This document shows, piece by piece, positions 1 to 8,185 of a stretch of DNA of 38,563 bases (position 1 is the first letter of the stretch; every line of letters starts with the position of its first letter). The notes below the pieces were generated by a model, which was given only the letters and a program-made list of their open reading frames with translations, searched no databases and was not told where the DNA came from. A program made the position numbers and the translations under genes. The stretch covers positions 1-38,563 of the forward strand of contig JAAZZB010000026.1 of NCBI GenBank assembly GCA_014239365.1, in the 5' to 3' direction. Source of the stretch: Verrucomicrobiia bacterium (GTDB taxonomy: Bacteria; Verrucomicrobiota; Verrucomicrobiia; Limisphaerales; UBA1100).

Positions 1-897
1 GATTTTCAGCACGCCCTCGTAATTGGTCATCATGTGGTCGGCGATGGGGCGGGTGAAACTGTATTGTGTGTCGGTGTCGATGTTCATTTTGATGACACCG
101 TAGTTGAGGGTCTCTTTAATTTGATCTTTCTCTGACCCGCTACCGCCATGGAACACCAAATCGAATTTCGCGGTCTCGCCGTGTTTGCCGATGACGGCGT
201 CCTGACCTTGCTTGAGAATCTCGGGGCTGAGCTTTACCGCGCCGGGTTTGTACGCGCCGTGCACGTTCCCGAAGGTGGCGGCAAACATATACCGGCCGAG
301 GCCGTTGAGACTTTCGTATACGGTGAGCATATCCTCGGGCGTGGTGTACAGTTTTTCGGCGGGCGTGTCGTCGCTGCCGGCGGAGCCGTCTTCCTCGCCA
401 CCCACGACGCCGGCTTCGACTTCGAGGATGATTTCATTGGCGGCGCATAGCTCAAGGTATTCCTTCGAGATGGCCATATTTTCTTCCAACGGCAAAATCG
501 AGGCATCGAGCATATGGCTTTGGAAAAGATTTCCATTTCCGGCCGCGCGGCGCTTGGTGGTTTCGGCGATGAGGGGTTTAAGAAAATCAGCGGCGACCTC
601 CGGTTGGCAATGGTCGGTGTGCAGGCCGATGAGGATGTCGTATTTTTCCGCCAACCGATGGGCGGCCTCGGCGAGGACGATGCAGCCAAAGGCGGCGTCC
701 TTCACATTCAGGCCGGAAGCGAACTGGCCGCCGCCGGTTGAGAACTGAATGATGCCATCGGACTTCGCGTCGGCAAAGGCCTTGAGCGCGGCGTTGATGG
801 TGGTGATGGAGGTGACGTTAACGGCGGGATAGGCGTAGTCGCCCGCTTGGGCGGCATCGAGCATCGCGGCGTACTGCGAGGGTGTGGCAATGGGCAT
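1..897 (-). CDS. fbaA: Class II fructose-bisphosphate aldolase (FbaA type), C-terminus cut by window edge
   Basis: Zinc-dependent aldolase that reversibly cleaves fructose 1,6-bisphosphate to dihydroxyacetone phosphate and glyceraldehyde 3-phosphate in the cytosol (glycolysis and gluconeogenesis). Translating the minus strand from the ATG at 897 gives 299 open codons that run off the left edge. The family usually has about 350-360 residues, so roughly the last 50-60 are outside the window. Visible motifs are PAVNVTS (residues 24-30), LHTDHC with catalytic Asp95 and zinc ligand His96, VGGEEDG, FGNVHGAYKPG, FHGGSGS (zinc His and substrate-binding glycines) and the late MNIDTDTQ block. This order matches the E. 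coli FbaA subclass (class IIA) rather than the tagatose/GatY-like IIB subclass. The start is chosen because MPIATPSQYAAML matches the usual N-terminus. No operon partner is visible; the next gene upstream on this strand ends 89 bases away. Confidence 0.93.
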   Translation of the reverse strand, partial: MPIATPSQYAAMLDAAQAGDYAYPAVNVTSITTINAALKAFADAKSDGIIQFSTGGGQFASGLNVKDAAFGCIVLAEAAHRLAEKYDILIGLHTDHCQPEVAADFLKPLIAETTKRRAAGNGNLFQSHMLDASILPLEENMAISKEYLELCAANEIILEVEAGVVGGEEDGSAGSDDTPAEKLYTTPEDMLTVYESLNGLGRYMFAATFGNVHGAYKPGAVKLSPEILKQGQDAVIGKHGETAKFDLVFHGGSGSEKDQIKETLNYGVIKMNIDTDTQYSFTRPIADHMMTNYEGVLKI

Positions 898-985
898 AAT
901 GGGTTCCGCGCCATTCGAGGGCGGAAAGCGCCGGAAAGTAGGGGGTTAGCGGAGAAAAGGGAATCAAAAAATCCGCGGGCGATTT

Positions 986-3900
986 TTAGAATGGCGGATA
1001 ATCAGTTGGAAAGCGCACGAGCAGGGATTTTTTTTCGTGCGCCTGCCATTCGGGCCAGCCGAGTTTGCCGAGGAGTTCGGCGCGTGTTTCGTAATGGGCG
1101 CGGGTGTCGGGGGACTTGGCGATTTTGGCGGTGAGGATTTTCACGGCGTTGCCGAGACGTCCGTGGAGCAGCTCGCGTTCGAGCAAAAGTTCCGCATTGG
1201 CGGCATCGGTGGCGGGGCTCCAGCGGATGAGTTTTTTCCAAGCGGCTTCGAATGCAGCGATGGATTGTTTATCGGCTTTGGCTTGGGCGAGATGGGCGCG
1301 GGCTTGGGCGCGGAGGGAGGTGATGAGCGCGGCCTTTTGGGCGTCCCATTTCTTTTTCAAAGCATCTTTGTTTGCGGCAGTGTCATCGGCGGGGGTGCCG
1401 AGGTATTGTTGTAGACCGTCGAGGTCGAGTTGCTTTAACACTGCGTCGGCGGCTTCAAGAGTCTTTTTAGCGTCCTTGGCGGGATCCAACGGCTTGAGCT
1501 TGGCCAGTGCGAGTTTGAGATTTTTTTCAGCGAGCTTTTCTTCGTCGGAAAGTTTTTTGGGTTCCGGTTTTTTGGCGGGCACGACTTTGGGTTTGGTGGA
1601 GGGAAACGAATTACGCGCGGCGGGCACGATGTATTGCACGGGGAACCCACCGGGCTTTTGCCCGGCACCGTTGAGGTCGTCGGTGTTGCCGCCGTATTGA
1701 ATTTCGCCGCGCAATATATCGCCGGGCTTTACGCCGGAAGGCAGTTGCGAATGCTTGGGGATGGCGAAGTGCAAGCGCACGGAATCGCCGCGCTGAAGCG
1801 TGCGTGCGGCAAAACGCGAGCTGCCTCGGATTGCGCCCTCGGCGTGTTCGTGGAAGGCCAATGAAACGGTGCGCGATGCGGGCTGATCAAGCATCAAGAG
1901 CGAATGTTGAAAACGCTCGAGCAATTTTTTATCCGGATGGCGCACGTGATAGCGCAGCACGTGTTTGCCTTTGGCGAGGCTCACGGGGTCGTTGTGCGTG
2001 CCGCTGCCGAGCCGACGTTTTTGTGCGTCGAACAACTGCCACACGCCGGACTCGAAAAAATAATCCGAGCCGTCATTGTAATCCACCGTGAGCACGGGCG
2101 TCACGCGCGCGGCTTTGGCTTGGTCGAAGTTGTACGTGATCATCATCTCGTGGATTTGCTCCTCGTCATCCAGGCGATCGCGCACGGGATCGAGCGGCCG
2201 GATTTCCGCCTTCGTCGGACGCACGGAACGCCGCCACGTTTTGAATGAGCCGGAAGGGGAAAGGCGTTCATCACGTAACGGCGCGGTGACCACCACGCTG
2301 TCGGTCAAATCATTTCCATCCATTGAAACCACTTCGCTGCTAGGGCGAAGCCCGTGAAACTGCAGCGTGAATTCCGCCTCCGCCTCGCCGAGGCTGGACC
2401 AATATTGCGCGAGACAAAGCTCCAACGTGCGGCCGCCGGTGACGGCGAAGCTTTCCACACGCACCGCGCCTTCGCGCAACGTGACGTAGCGCCGCTCGCC
2501 GCCCGCGCGGAAGGAGAGCCCCGGCAACAACTGCACCGCGTGCATCGTGATTCGCTGATCCGTGCCGGCTTTGATCGTGCGTACGTGAAGGTCGGCCCAC
2601 GTGGCGCCCGTTGGCACGGCGAGAAACCGGCGCGTGGTGTCGCCGCCTTTGAACGTGAGCGTCGCATTCCATTTCGCGCCCTCAATTTTTTCCGGCACGA
2701 TGACTGTGATCGGCACGCGCACGAGCGCGCCGCGTTGGGGGGCATCGGCGTCCGTGCCCACCACTTCGGTGTAATGCACACCGGGCGCGAGGCCGGTGGG
2801 ATCGACTTTTACCGTGATACGCTCGGAATCATTGGCGAGGAGAATTTGGCTGGCGTGTTCCACCCAGTCGGCTTCGCAATTGAGCATCAGTCGTTTTTCA
2901 AAATTGATTTTCTCCATGGGCTTTGTGTCGCGATGGAAAACCGGATTGAGTGACACCGAAACTGAATGGACGCGATCCACCTCGAACGGCTCGCGCAAAT
3001 AAATTCCACGCGCATTGCCACGCGACCGAATGCGAACGTCAAATTTGAAATCACTCTTCGTAATGGCCGGATTATTTTTGAGCCAATCATACGCCTTGTG
3101 AATTTGGATCATCCCGCGCCCCTGTTCGTGCGGCGACAAACCGGCAATGGGCGTGGCGGTGTTTTCCAGCGCGCGGCGTACGCGATGAGGCGTGCGGTTG
3201 GCTTTTTCAGATTTCAGCGCGGAGAGGAGCAGGGCGATGTTGCCGGCTGCGTTGGGGGAGGACATCGAGGTGCCGTTCATTTGCGTGTTGCGGCGCAGCA
3301 ACCAGTTTGGCACCGGAGCGATCGCGCCGCCGGGTGCGGTGAGGTCCACGCCGAGGTCGCCATCGAGCGCGGGCCCGCGCGAGCTCCACGTGTATTGCAT
3401 GTCCTTGCGCGTGGCGCGCATCCCGTATTGATCGAGCATCATCTGCGGCGTGACACTCGCGCCAATGCCGAGCAGCGCGCTGGTGGTGCCGCCGGGGGAA
3501 CCGACGGAGGAGAGCGCGGGGCCATTGTTGCCCGCGCTGGCGCAGAAAATTACGCCGTGGCGATTCACGATGTTGGAGTATTCGGTGTAAATTCGACCGA
3601 CATTCGGGCGCGACGACGGGCCGCCGTAGCTCATATTGATGAGGTCGCATTTGTTTTGCAAAACGCTGATGAGCCCGCGCATTTGGCCCGTGCCGGTGGA
3701 GCTGGAGCCGAGGCGGGTGTCGCCGATTTTCACGGAAACAATTTGCGCGCCCGGCGCGAGGCCGTTGAGTTCCGGTTGCTTGGGGAAGTGCGCCGCCACA
3801 ATGCCGGCCACGTGAGTGCCGTGCGCGCCGCAATCGACCACGACCGAAAGCAGATCGCCATCGCGATAAATGTTGGTGGCGAAATTCATCTGCGCTTCGC

Positions 3901-4702
3901 CGCCGAACGTTCCGTAATCGCGGTTCACGCGGAAATTCGTCATCAGTTTTTCATTGGCAAAATCGCCGTCCTCATCGGTGTCGATGCTGGCGTTCCAGCG
4001 TTTGCCATCGTGAAAAACCAGGCAGTCGTAAATGGGGCCGGGGTCGCGGTATTTGGCTTGCAGCGCTTTGAGCTGGACGAGTCCGGCGGCGAGGTCATCG
4101 CGTTGGAGCATTTGTTCTTTGGCGGGCTTCGGATTGGCTTTGTCCCAATCTGAAATGGTGCGCTCAATCTCCTCGGTGCGTTTGCGTTGTTGGATGTTCC
4201 ACGGTTCGCGGCGCTTGGCCTTGAGGCGGCCGATAAGTTCGGCAGGGAAAATGCGCCACGCTTCGACCATGCCGATGCGGTATTTTTTGTCACGACTCTT
4301 CCACGCCTTGGGCAGTGTGAGCGTGCGCCCGGTGAGGCCGGTGAGTTTGCCGTCCTTGAGTTCGCGCACGGTGGTGGTGCGCACATCGCCGCTGCCGGAG
4401 CCATCGACGACATCGATAATTTTTGGGCGGCCGTCGGGAGTGGTTTGCAATCCGGGCGCGCCGGGATCCACGCCGGTATCAAAAATGGCGACCACCACGC
4501 CGCGCCCATCGTATTGCGGATGCTCCTTGAGAAATTGCTCCGCGCCGGTGGCGCGTTTGGGGATGAGCGCGGTGAAGGGTTGATTGCCATTTTCACCGTG
4601 ATCGGCGTTGGAAATATATTTGGCGTACGCGCCGTAATTCGTTGGGTTCGGCGTGTGACAAGCGGCCAGCAGCACAGCTAGCATTGGGATGAATCGTTTC
4701 AT
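986..4702 (-). CDS. Tripeptidyl-peptidase II-like S8 serine protease, predicted lipoprotein
   Basis: Large subtilisin-family protease (1238 aa from the chosen start). The N-terminus MKRFIPMLAVLLAAC is a lipoprotein signal with lipobox LAAC (Cys15), so it is probably lipid-anchored in the envelope; the frame stays open to 4816 but an upstream start would bury this signal. The catalytic triad is Asp75 (IFDTGVD), His294 (HGTHVAG) and Ser478 (NGTSMSSP), with the oxyanion Asn in SAGNNGP near 391. About 219 residues separate Asp and His, the large insertion typical of tripeptidyl-peptidase II; as I recall, human TPP2 uses Asp44, His264 and Ser449, almost the same spacing. Total length also fits TPP II (about 1250 aa). 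The C-terminal 700 residues are beta-rich and end in a Lys/Ala-rich helical region. The inferred role is exo/endoproteolysis of oligopeptides at the cell surface or in the periplasm. It stands alone, divergent from the MscS gene. Confidence 0.88.
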   Translation of the reverse strand: MKRFIPMLAVLLAACHTPNPTNYGAYAKYISNADHGENGNQPFTALIPKRATGAEQFLKEHPQYDGRGVVVAIFDTGVDPGAPGLQTTPDGRPKIIDVVDGSGSGDVRTTTVRELKDGKLTGLTGRTLTLPKAWKSRDKKYRIGMVEAWRIFPAELIGRLKAKRREPWNIQQRKRTEEIERTISDWDKANPKPAKEQMLQRDDLAAGLVQLKALQAKYRDPGPIYDCLVFHDGKRWNASIDTDEDGDFANEKLMTNFRVNRDYGTFGGEAQMNFATNIYRDGDLLSVVVDCGAHGTHVAGIVAAHFPKQPELNGLAPGAQIVSVKIGDTRLGSSSTGTGQMRGLISVLQNKCDLINMSYGGPSSRPNVGRIYTEYSNIVNRHGVIFCASAGNNGPALSSVGSPGGTTSALLGIGASVTPQMMLDQYGMRATRKDMQYTWSSRGPALDGDLGVDLTAPGGAIAPVPNWLLRRNTQMNGTSMSSPNAAGNIALLLSALKSEKANRTPHRVRRALENTATPIAGLSPHEQGRGMIQIHKAYDWLKNNPAITKSDFKFDVRIRSRGNARGIYLREPFEVDRVHSVSVSLNPVFHRDTKPMEKINFEKRLMLNCEADWVEHASQILLANDSERITVKVDPTGLAPGVHYTEVVGTDADAPQRGALVRVPITVIVPEKIEGAKWNATLTFKGGDTTRRFLAVPTGATWADLHVRTIKAGTDQRITMHAVQLLPGLSFRAGGERRYVTLREGAVRVESFAVTGGRTLELCLAQYWSSLGEAEAEFTLQFHGLRPSSEVVSMDGNDLTDSVVVTAPLRDERLSPSGSFKTWRRSVRPTKAEIRPLDPVRDRLDDEEQIHEMMITYNFDQAKAARVTPVLTVDYNDGSDYFFESGVWQLFDAQKRRLGSGTHNDPVSLAKGKHVLRYHVRHPDKKLLERFQHSLLMLDQPASRTVSLAFHEHAEGAIRGSSRFAARTLQRGDSVRLHFAIPKHSQLPSGVKPGDILRGEIQYGGNTDDLNGAGQKPGGFPVQYIVPAARNSFPSTKPKVVPAKKPEPKKLSDEEKLAEKNLKLALAKLKPLDPAKDAKKTLEAADAVLKQLDLDGLQQYLGTPADDTAANKDALKKKWDAQKAALITSLRAQARAHLAQAKADKQSIAAFEAAWKKLIRWSPATDAANAELLLERELLHGRLGNAVKILTAKIAKSPDTRAHYETRAELLGKLGWPEWQAHEKKSLLVRFPTDYPPF

Positions 4703-4793
4703 TTTTTTTACAGGATAGAGATGGACGTTGGGTTTGCCAACTTTGTTCGTTGAAATCGTTGCGGTTTTAAGATAGTCATCCGTCAGTTTTGCC

Positions 4794-5735
4794 ATGGATA
4801 AAACTTGGGAAATCATTCGAGAGGTGCTGACTTATCCGCTCATTAAAATGGGCGAGGGCAGTCTTACGTTGCAGAGTTTGCTGATTTTGTGCGTGTTGTT
4901 TGCGGTGGTTTTGTTGCTGGAAAAACTGCTGCGCGAGCGCATCATTATGCGGATTTTCGAGAAGACGGATTTTCCGGAATCGCTGGAGTACGGCCTCGCG
5001 CGGATTATGGGGTACGTGTTCATCGTCATCGGCTGGTATATGGCGATGCAGTTTGTGGGGATCGATCTCAGTTCGTTGGCGTTGATCGCCGGTGGCATCA
5101 GTGTGGGTGTCGGGTTTGGCCTGCAAAATATCATTAACAATTTTGTCAGTGGCATCATTATTTTTGCCGAGCGCCCCATTACCATTGGCGATCGCGTGGA
5201 AGTGAGCGGCATCGCGGGGCGTGTGGTGAAAATCAGCCTTCGTAGCACGACCGTGATTACCAATGACAACATCACAATGATTGTGCCCAACGCGGATTTT
5301 ATTTCGCAGACGGTCACCAACTGGAGCCACGGCGATCCGAAGGTGCGCATCCGCGTGCCCATCGGCGTGGCGTACGGATCGGACATTGAGTTGCTGGAAA
5401 AACTGTTGATCGAAGTGGCTGAGGAAAATCCCAAGGCGCTGAAAGATCCCAAGCCTTCGGTGCTGTTTTCTGAGTTTGGCGACAACTCGCTGAACTTCGA
5501 GCTGGCGTTGTGGACGGCTTCGATGACCACGCGGCCGCGGCGATTTATCAGCACGATCAATTTTGCTATCGAGAAAAAACTGCGCGAAAATAATATCGAG
5601 ATTCCTTTTCCGCAGCGTGATTTGCATATTCGTTCAAGCGATGTGAGCGCGGTGGGTGCAGTGGAACTAAAAAGGCCGATGGAAGCGGAGCCTTCCACCG
5701 GCCAAGATGATCGTCCGGCGGAAGAGTCCCGCTAG
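4794..5735 (+). CDS. Small-conductance mechanosensitive channel (MscS family)
   Basis: Inner-membrane channel of 313 aa that opens under membrane tension to release solutes on hypo-osmotic shock. Three hydrophobic segments are seen: about 24-44, 67-88 and 90-116. The last carries the pore-helix pattern ALIAGGISVGVGFGLQNI with the alternating Ala/Gly packing of MscS TM3, followed by NNFVSGIII and ERP. The middle beta domain has the conserved GDRVEV and GRVVKISLRSTTV stretch and VPNADFIS. The C-terminal alpha/beta domain continues to PFPQRDLHI, and a polar tail follows. Length is close to E. coli MscS (286 aa) with a tail of about 30 residues. The start at 4794 gives a short cytoplasm-like N-terminus and lies 91 bases from the divergent protease start. 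The stop is only 18 bases from the convergent PDZ gene, with no terminator hairpin visible in that gap. Confidence 0.93.
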   Translation: MDKTWEIIREVLTYPLIKMGEGSLTLQSLLILCVLFAVVLLLEKLLRERIIMRIFEKTDFPESLEYGLARIMGYVFIVIGWYMAMQFVGIDLSSLALIAGGISVGVGFGLQNIINNFVSGIIIFAERPITIGDRVEVSGIAGRVVKISLRSTTVITNDNITMIVPNADFISQTVTNWSHGDPKVRIRVPIGVAYGSDIELLEKLLIEVAEENPKALKDPKPSVLFSEFGDNSLNFELALWTASMTTRPRRFISTINFAIEKKLRENNIEIPFPQRDLHIRSSDVSAVGAVELKRPMEAEPSTGQDDRPAEESR

Positions 5736-5753
5736 ACAGATCGGGATTTTTAA

Positions 5754-6929
5754 TTACGCATCCGAGCGTGGTCGCTTTGGCGCCTTCTTTGGCGGGTTGA
5801 TTTTGAATTCGAAATTCTTGTCGAACTTGAAGTTGCCGCCGTTCAGATTCAGCCCGTTCAAGCGGATGCCGCCTTTGCCCGCGCCCATTCCCTCGAGCTG
5901 CTCAAGCTTTTTGATGAGATCACGGTCGAGCGAGTCGCGTTGTTTTTTGGTGTCCACCGGGCCGGTGAATGACTCCGCGCCATCGGGATCTTTCGCGCTG
6001 AAGGTTTTCTTACCGTTCTTCGTGGTGAGCGTGTACGAGCCGGTGTTGTCGCTGATGGTGACGCTGGTCATCACTTGCTTGCGGATGTTCAGGTTTTTAT
6101 TTTCCTCATTTTTATTCTCTCCACCGGGAAAGTTAAAGTGGAACTTGAACTCTTTGGCGCCATTTCCGTTTGGCCCGTTTGGGATAGCGGGACCGAATTG
6201 CAGGCCTTGAGCTTCGAGCATTTTTTTCAAATCCTCCGGGTTCACGCCGGGGATATTTTTCAACTGCTCGTTCAACTGATTGAGGTTTTGCGGGTTCAGC
6301 TTGAACATCTGCATTTGTCCGTGGCCCAGTCCGTTGGGAAGATTGAATTGTTTCCACTGGCCTTCTGCGCCGTTGGGCAGATTGAAGGGCCTCAACTGGC
6401 CGTTCTGCAAACGCAAGGCTTGCGGCGCGCGCGCGACAAGTGCCCCTTTGGTGAGCTTGGCCTTGGCCTTGTGCTCTTTGCCTTTGCGCAAATAAGTGAG
6501 CGCTACTTCGTCGCCGACTTTCTTGGTGCGAATGAGCGTCTGCAATTGTTGACTGTTGATGATCAATTGATCGCCCATTTGCGTGATGATGTCGTTCACC
6601 TTGAGGCCGGCTTTTTCCGCCGCGCTGCCTTTTGCCACGTGCGCTACTGCAATGCCGATGCCTTCAGGCAAACCGAGCTGTGCGCGGGTGAGTGCGGGAA
6701 TTTCGTCCATCGCAATGCCAAGCGTGGCCCCTTGCGCTGCTGCGGCGCGAATGCGCACGATGCCCTTGCCGGGAGCCACGGGGCCGGGCTGGGCTTTATT
6801 TTTATCGGCCAGCGGTTGCTGAGATGTCTTTTGAGCGCCGGGGGTGACGGCGCCGTTTTTGGGTTGTTCGTCAGCCACGGCCGTGAAGGCAAATGCGGCT
6901 GCGATGAGGGTAGTTAGTTTGGTTTTCAT
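5754..6929 (-). CDS. Secreted PDZ-domain protein, third gene of ECF sigma operon
   Basis: Exported protein of 391 aa with a signal peptide (MKTKLTTLIAAAFAFTAVA). One PDZ domain spans about residues 70-158, recognisable from LGIAMDEIPA, GIAVAHVAKGSAAEKAGLK and VNDIITQMGDQLI. The remaining C-terminal 230 residues are rich in Asn, Gln, Leu and Pro with loose repeats (LPNG, LNQLNEQL) and end in a basic KKAPKRPRSDA tail. No protease domain is present, so this is not a DegP/HtrA enzyme; it may bind peptide C-termini in the periplasm. It lies 28 bases downstream of the membrane-protein gene 6958-7452 on the same strand, so cotranscription with the ECF sigma factor is likely. A role in sensing or delivering an envelope signal is inferred from context only. 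Confidence 0.82.
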   Translation of the reverse strand: MKTKLTTLIAAAFAFTAVADEQPKNGAVTPGAQKTSQQPLADKNKAQPGPVAPGKGIVRIRAAAAQGATLGIAMDEIPALTRAQLGLPEGIGIAVAHVAKGSAAEKAGLKVNDIITQMGDQLIINSQQLQTLIRTKKVGDEVALTYLRKGKEHKAKAKLTKGALVARAPQALRLQNGQLRPFNLPNGAEGQWKQFNLPNGLGHGQMQMFKLNPQNLNQLNEQLKNIPGVNPEDLKKMLEAQGLQFGPAIPNGPNGNGAKEFKFHFNFPGGENKNEENKNLNIRKQVMTSVTISDNTGSYTLTTKNGKKTFSAKDPDGAESFTGPVDTKKQRDSLDRDLIKKLEQLEGMGAGKGGIRLNGLNLNGGNFKFDKNFEFKINPPKKAPKRPRSDA

Positions 6930-6957
6930 TTTGTGTATATAATAGTGTGTTTAAAAA

Positions 6958-7452
6958 TTAGTGAATTTCAGCGGGGATCAGCAGGTGCTCATCGCGCGGC
7001 ACGGTAAATTCCACGCGGGTGGGGCCGTTGGGGTCTTTCCAAGTGAAGGTATCCACGCTGCGCAGGCGCATATGTCGGTAGGGTTGTTGGCCGGGCAGCT
7101 CGATGATGTTGCCTTCGTAGGCGCTGGCCACTTCGTTGTAGCGAAGGGCGGGGAACAGTTCGAGCGGGGCTTCTTTGGTTTCAGTCGCATCGACCGCGAG
7201 GGTGGGGTTGTGCGGAGTTTGCGGTGAAAGTTGCGGGCCGGGTTTGAGGGTGAGAATTATCGCCAGCGCGGCCACAGCCATTCCGGGCATCAGCCAGAAT
7301 TTCCAGCCAAACTCCATTGCGTGGGGTTGAAGCTCCGGCACTGCGGCCACGGCTTGCTCCAACCTGCCGAGCAAACGATCGTCCAACTTGGCCGGCAGCG
7401 TCTTGCGCAGTTCGGCCTCGAAGGCGGGATCCATTTCCGGTTCGTGTTTCAT
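6958..7452 (-). CDS. Single-pass membrane protein, candidate anti-sigma factor
   Basis: Protein of 164 aa with a charged N-terminal region (1-49: MKHEPEMDP, FEAELRKTLPAKLDDRLL), one hydrophobic segment at about 51-69 (FWLMPGMAVAALAIILTL) and an extracytoplasmic C-terminal part of about 95 residues. Its ATG overlaps the stop codon of the upstream ECF sigma gene by four bases (ATGA), which implies translational coupling. Position, topology and coupling are those of a membrane anti-sigma factor. It has no cysteine at all, so it cannot carry the zinc-binding HxxxCxxC anti-sigma (ZAS) motif. It either uses a different sigma-binding helix or is another regulatory partner. No closer family was recognised. 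Confidence 0.75.
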   Translation of the reverse strand: MKHEPEMDPAFEAELRKTLPAKLDDRLLGRLEQAVAAVPELQPHAMEFGWKFWLMPGMAVAALAIILTLKPGPQLSPQTPHNPTLAVDATETKEAPLELFPALRYNEVASAYEGNIIELPGQQPYRHMRLRSVDTFTWKDPNGPTRVEFTVPRDEHLLIPAEIH

Positions 7453-7967
7453 TGCTGTTTCAAATTGTTCAAGTTTGCATCGCGCCGCAACATCTCAAGG
7501 CCGTAGCGATAGCGCGAGGCGGCGGTGTTGAGCGGGATGCCCAGCGTGTCGGCGATCTCCGCAAAAGTCAGTTCGCTCCAAATTTTTAGCATTAACACTT
7601 CGCGGAATTTTTCCGGCATCTTTTTCATCGCGCGATCAATCGTTTGCGCGGTTTCCTTTTTCTCAATCGTGTCGTCGAACCAACACGTGTCGACCTCTTC
7701 CATCACGCGCTCTTCACGCGCCCCGCGCCGGTCGGTGCTGCGGGCCAAATCAATCGCCCGGCGTCGCAGCGTGGCATACACCAGCGGCAAATCGGGCGGC
7801 AAATCCGGCGGCCTCCCATCGCATTTTCGGCTGGCTTCCACCAGCGCGTCCTGCAGCAAATCCTCCGCATCCGCTTCGCAGCGCGCTTGGGTGCGGGCAA
7901 AAAGCAGCAGCCGCGCGCCGTGCTCGGCGAGCCAGGATTGCCAGTTTGTTACGGGGGGCGTTGCCAT
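7449..7967 (-). CDS. ECF-type RNA polymerase sigma-70 factor
   Basis: Alternative sigma factor of 172 aa that directs RNA polymerase to a small regulon. Sigma region 2 is at about 10-80, with AEDLLQDALVEASRK (34-48) matching the conserved core-binding helix and RRRAIDLARS the 2.3/2.4 part. Region 4 is at about 115-165, with MPEKFREVLMLKIWSEL and the helix-turn-helix LTFAEIADTLGIPLNTAASR. No region 1.1 or 3 is present, as expected for the ECF group. The ATG at 7967 (MATPPVTNWQSW) is preferred over an upstream start at 8075, because the extra 36 residues are basic, lack homology to the family and extend into the intergenic region. First gene of a three-gene operon with the membrane protein and the PDZ protein. 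The promoter was not identified with confidence. Confidence 0.9.
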   Translation of the reverse strand: MATPPVTNWQSWLAEHGARLLLFARTQARCEADAEDLLQDALVEASRKCDGRPPDLPPDLPLVYATLRRRAIDLARSTDRRGAREERVMEEVDTCWFDDTIEKKETAQTIDRAMKKMPEKFREVLMLKIWSELTFAEIADTLGIPLNTAASRYRYGLEMLRRDANLNNLKQQ

Positions 7968-8185
7968 TTTTTGTCTTCGAACCGCCACTCTACCGCACTT
8001 GCCAGCGTCCTGCACGGGGAAAGCGGCACGGTTGGCATTTTTTGTTTGGGAAATTTTGTGTAAAAGGCCGGGCAAAATCGGCGGGAATTGAATATCCGCA
8101 ATCGTGGGGCGTCTGGTGTTCAGGAATTCCCCGGCTGCAGCCTTGCGTTTCGGTGTGGTTTGAGGGATTTTTTCCGAAGAAAATT

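Noticed and set aside
2966..4153. 395-codon open frame on the plus strand
   Set aside because: It lies entirely opposite the protease gene, is Ala/Arg/Val-rich without motifs, and reflects the missing stops in the antisense frame of GC-rich coding DNA.
8015..8045. Sigma-54-like promoter (GGCACGGTTGGC) in the gap before the first PSCyt gene
   Set aside because: The GG and GC elements are separated by eight bases, not the ten required, and no activator gene is nearby.
7946..8185. In-frame extension of the first PSCyt gene upstream to 7946 (80 more codons)
   Set aside because: The extension puts unrelated Arg/Pro-rich residues before a clear signal peptide at 8186 and overlaps the start of the divergent sigma factor gene; it is fortuitously open frame.
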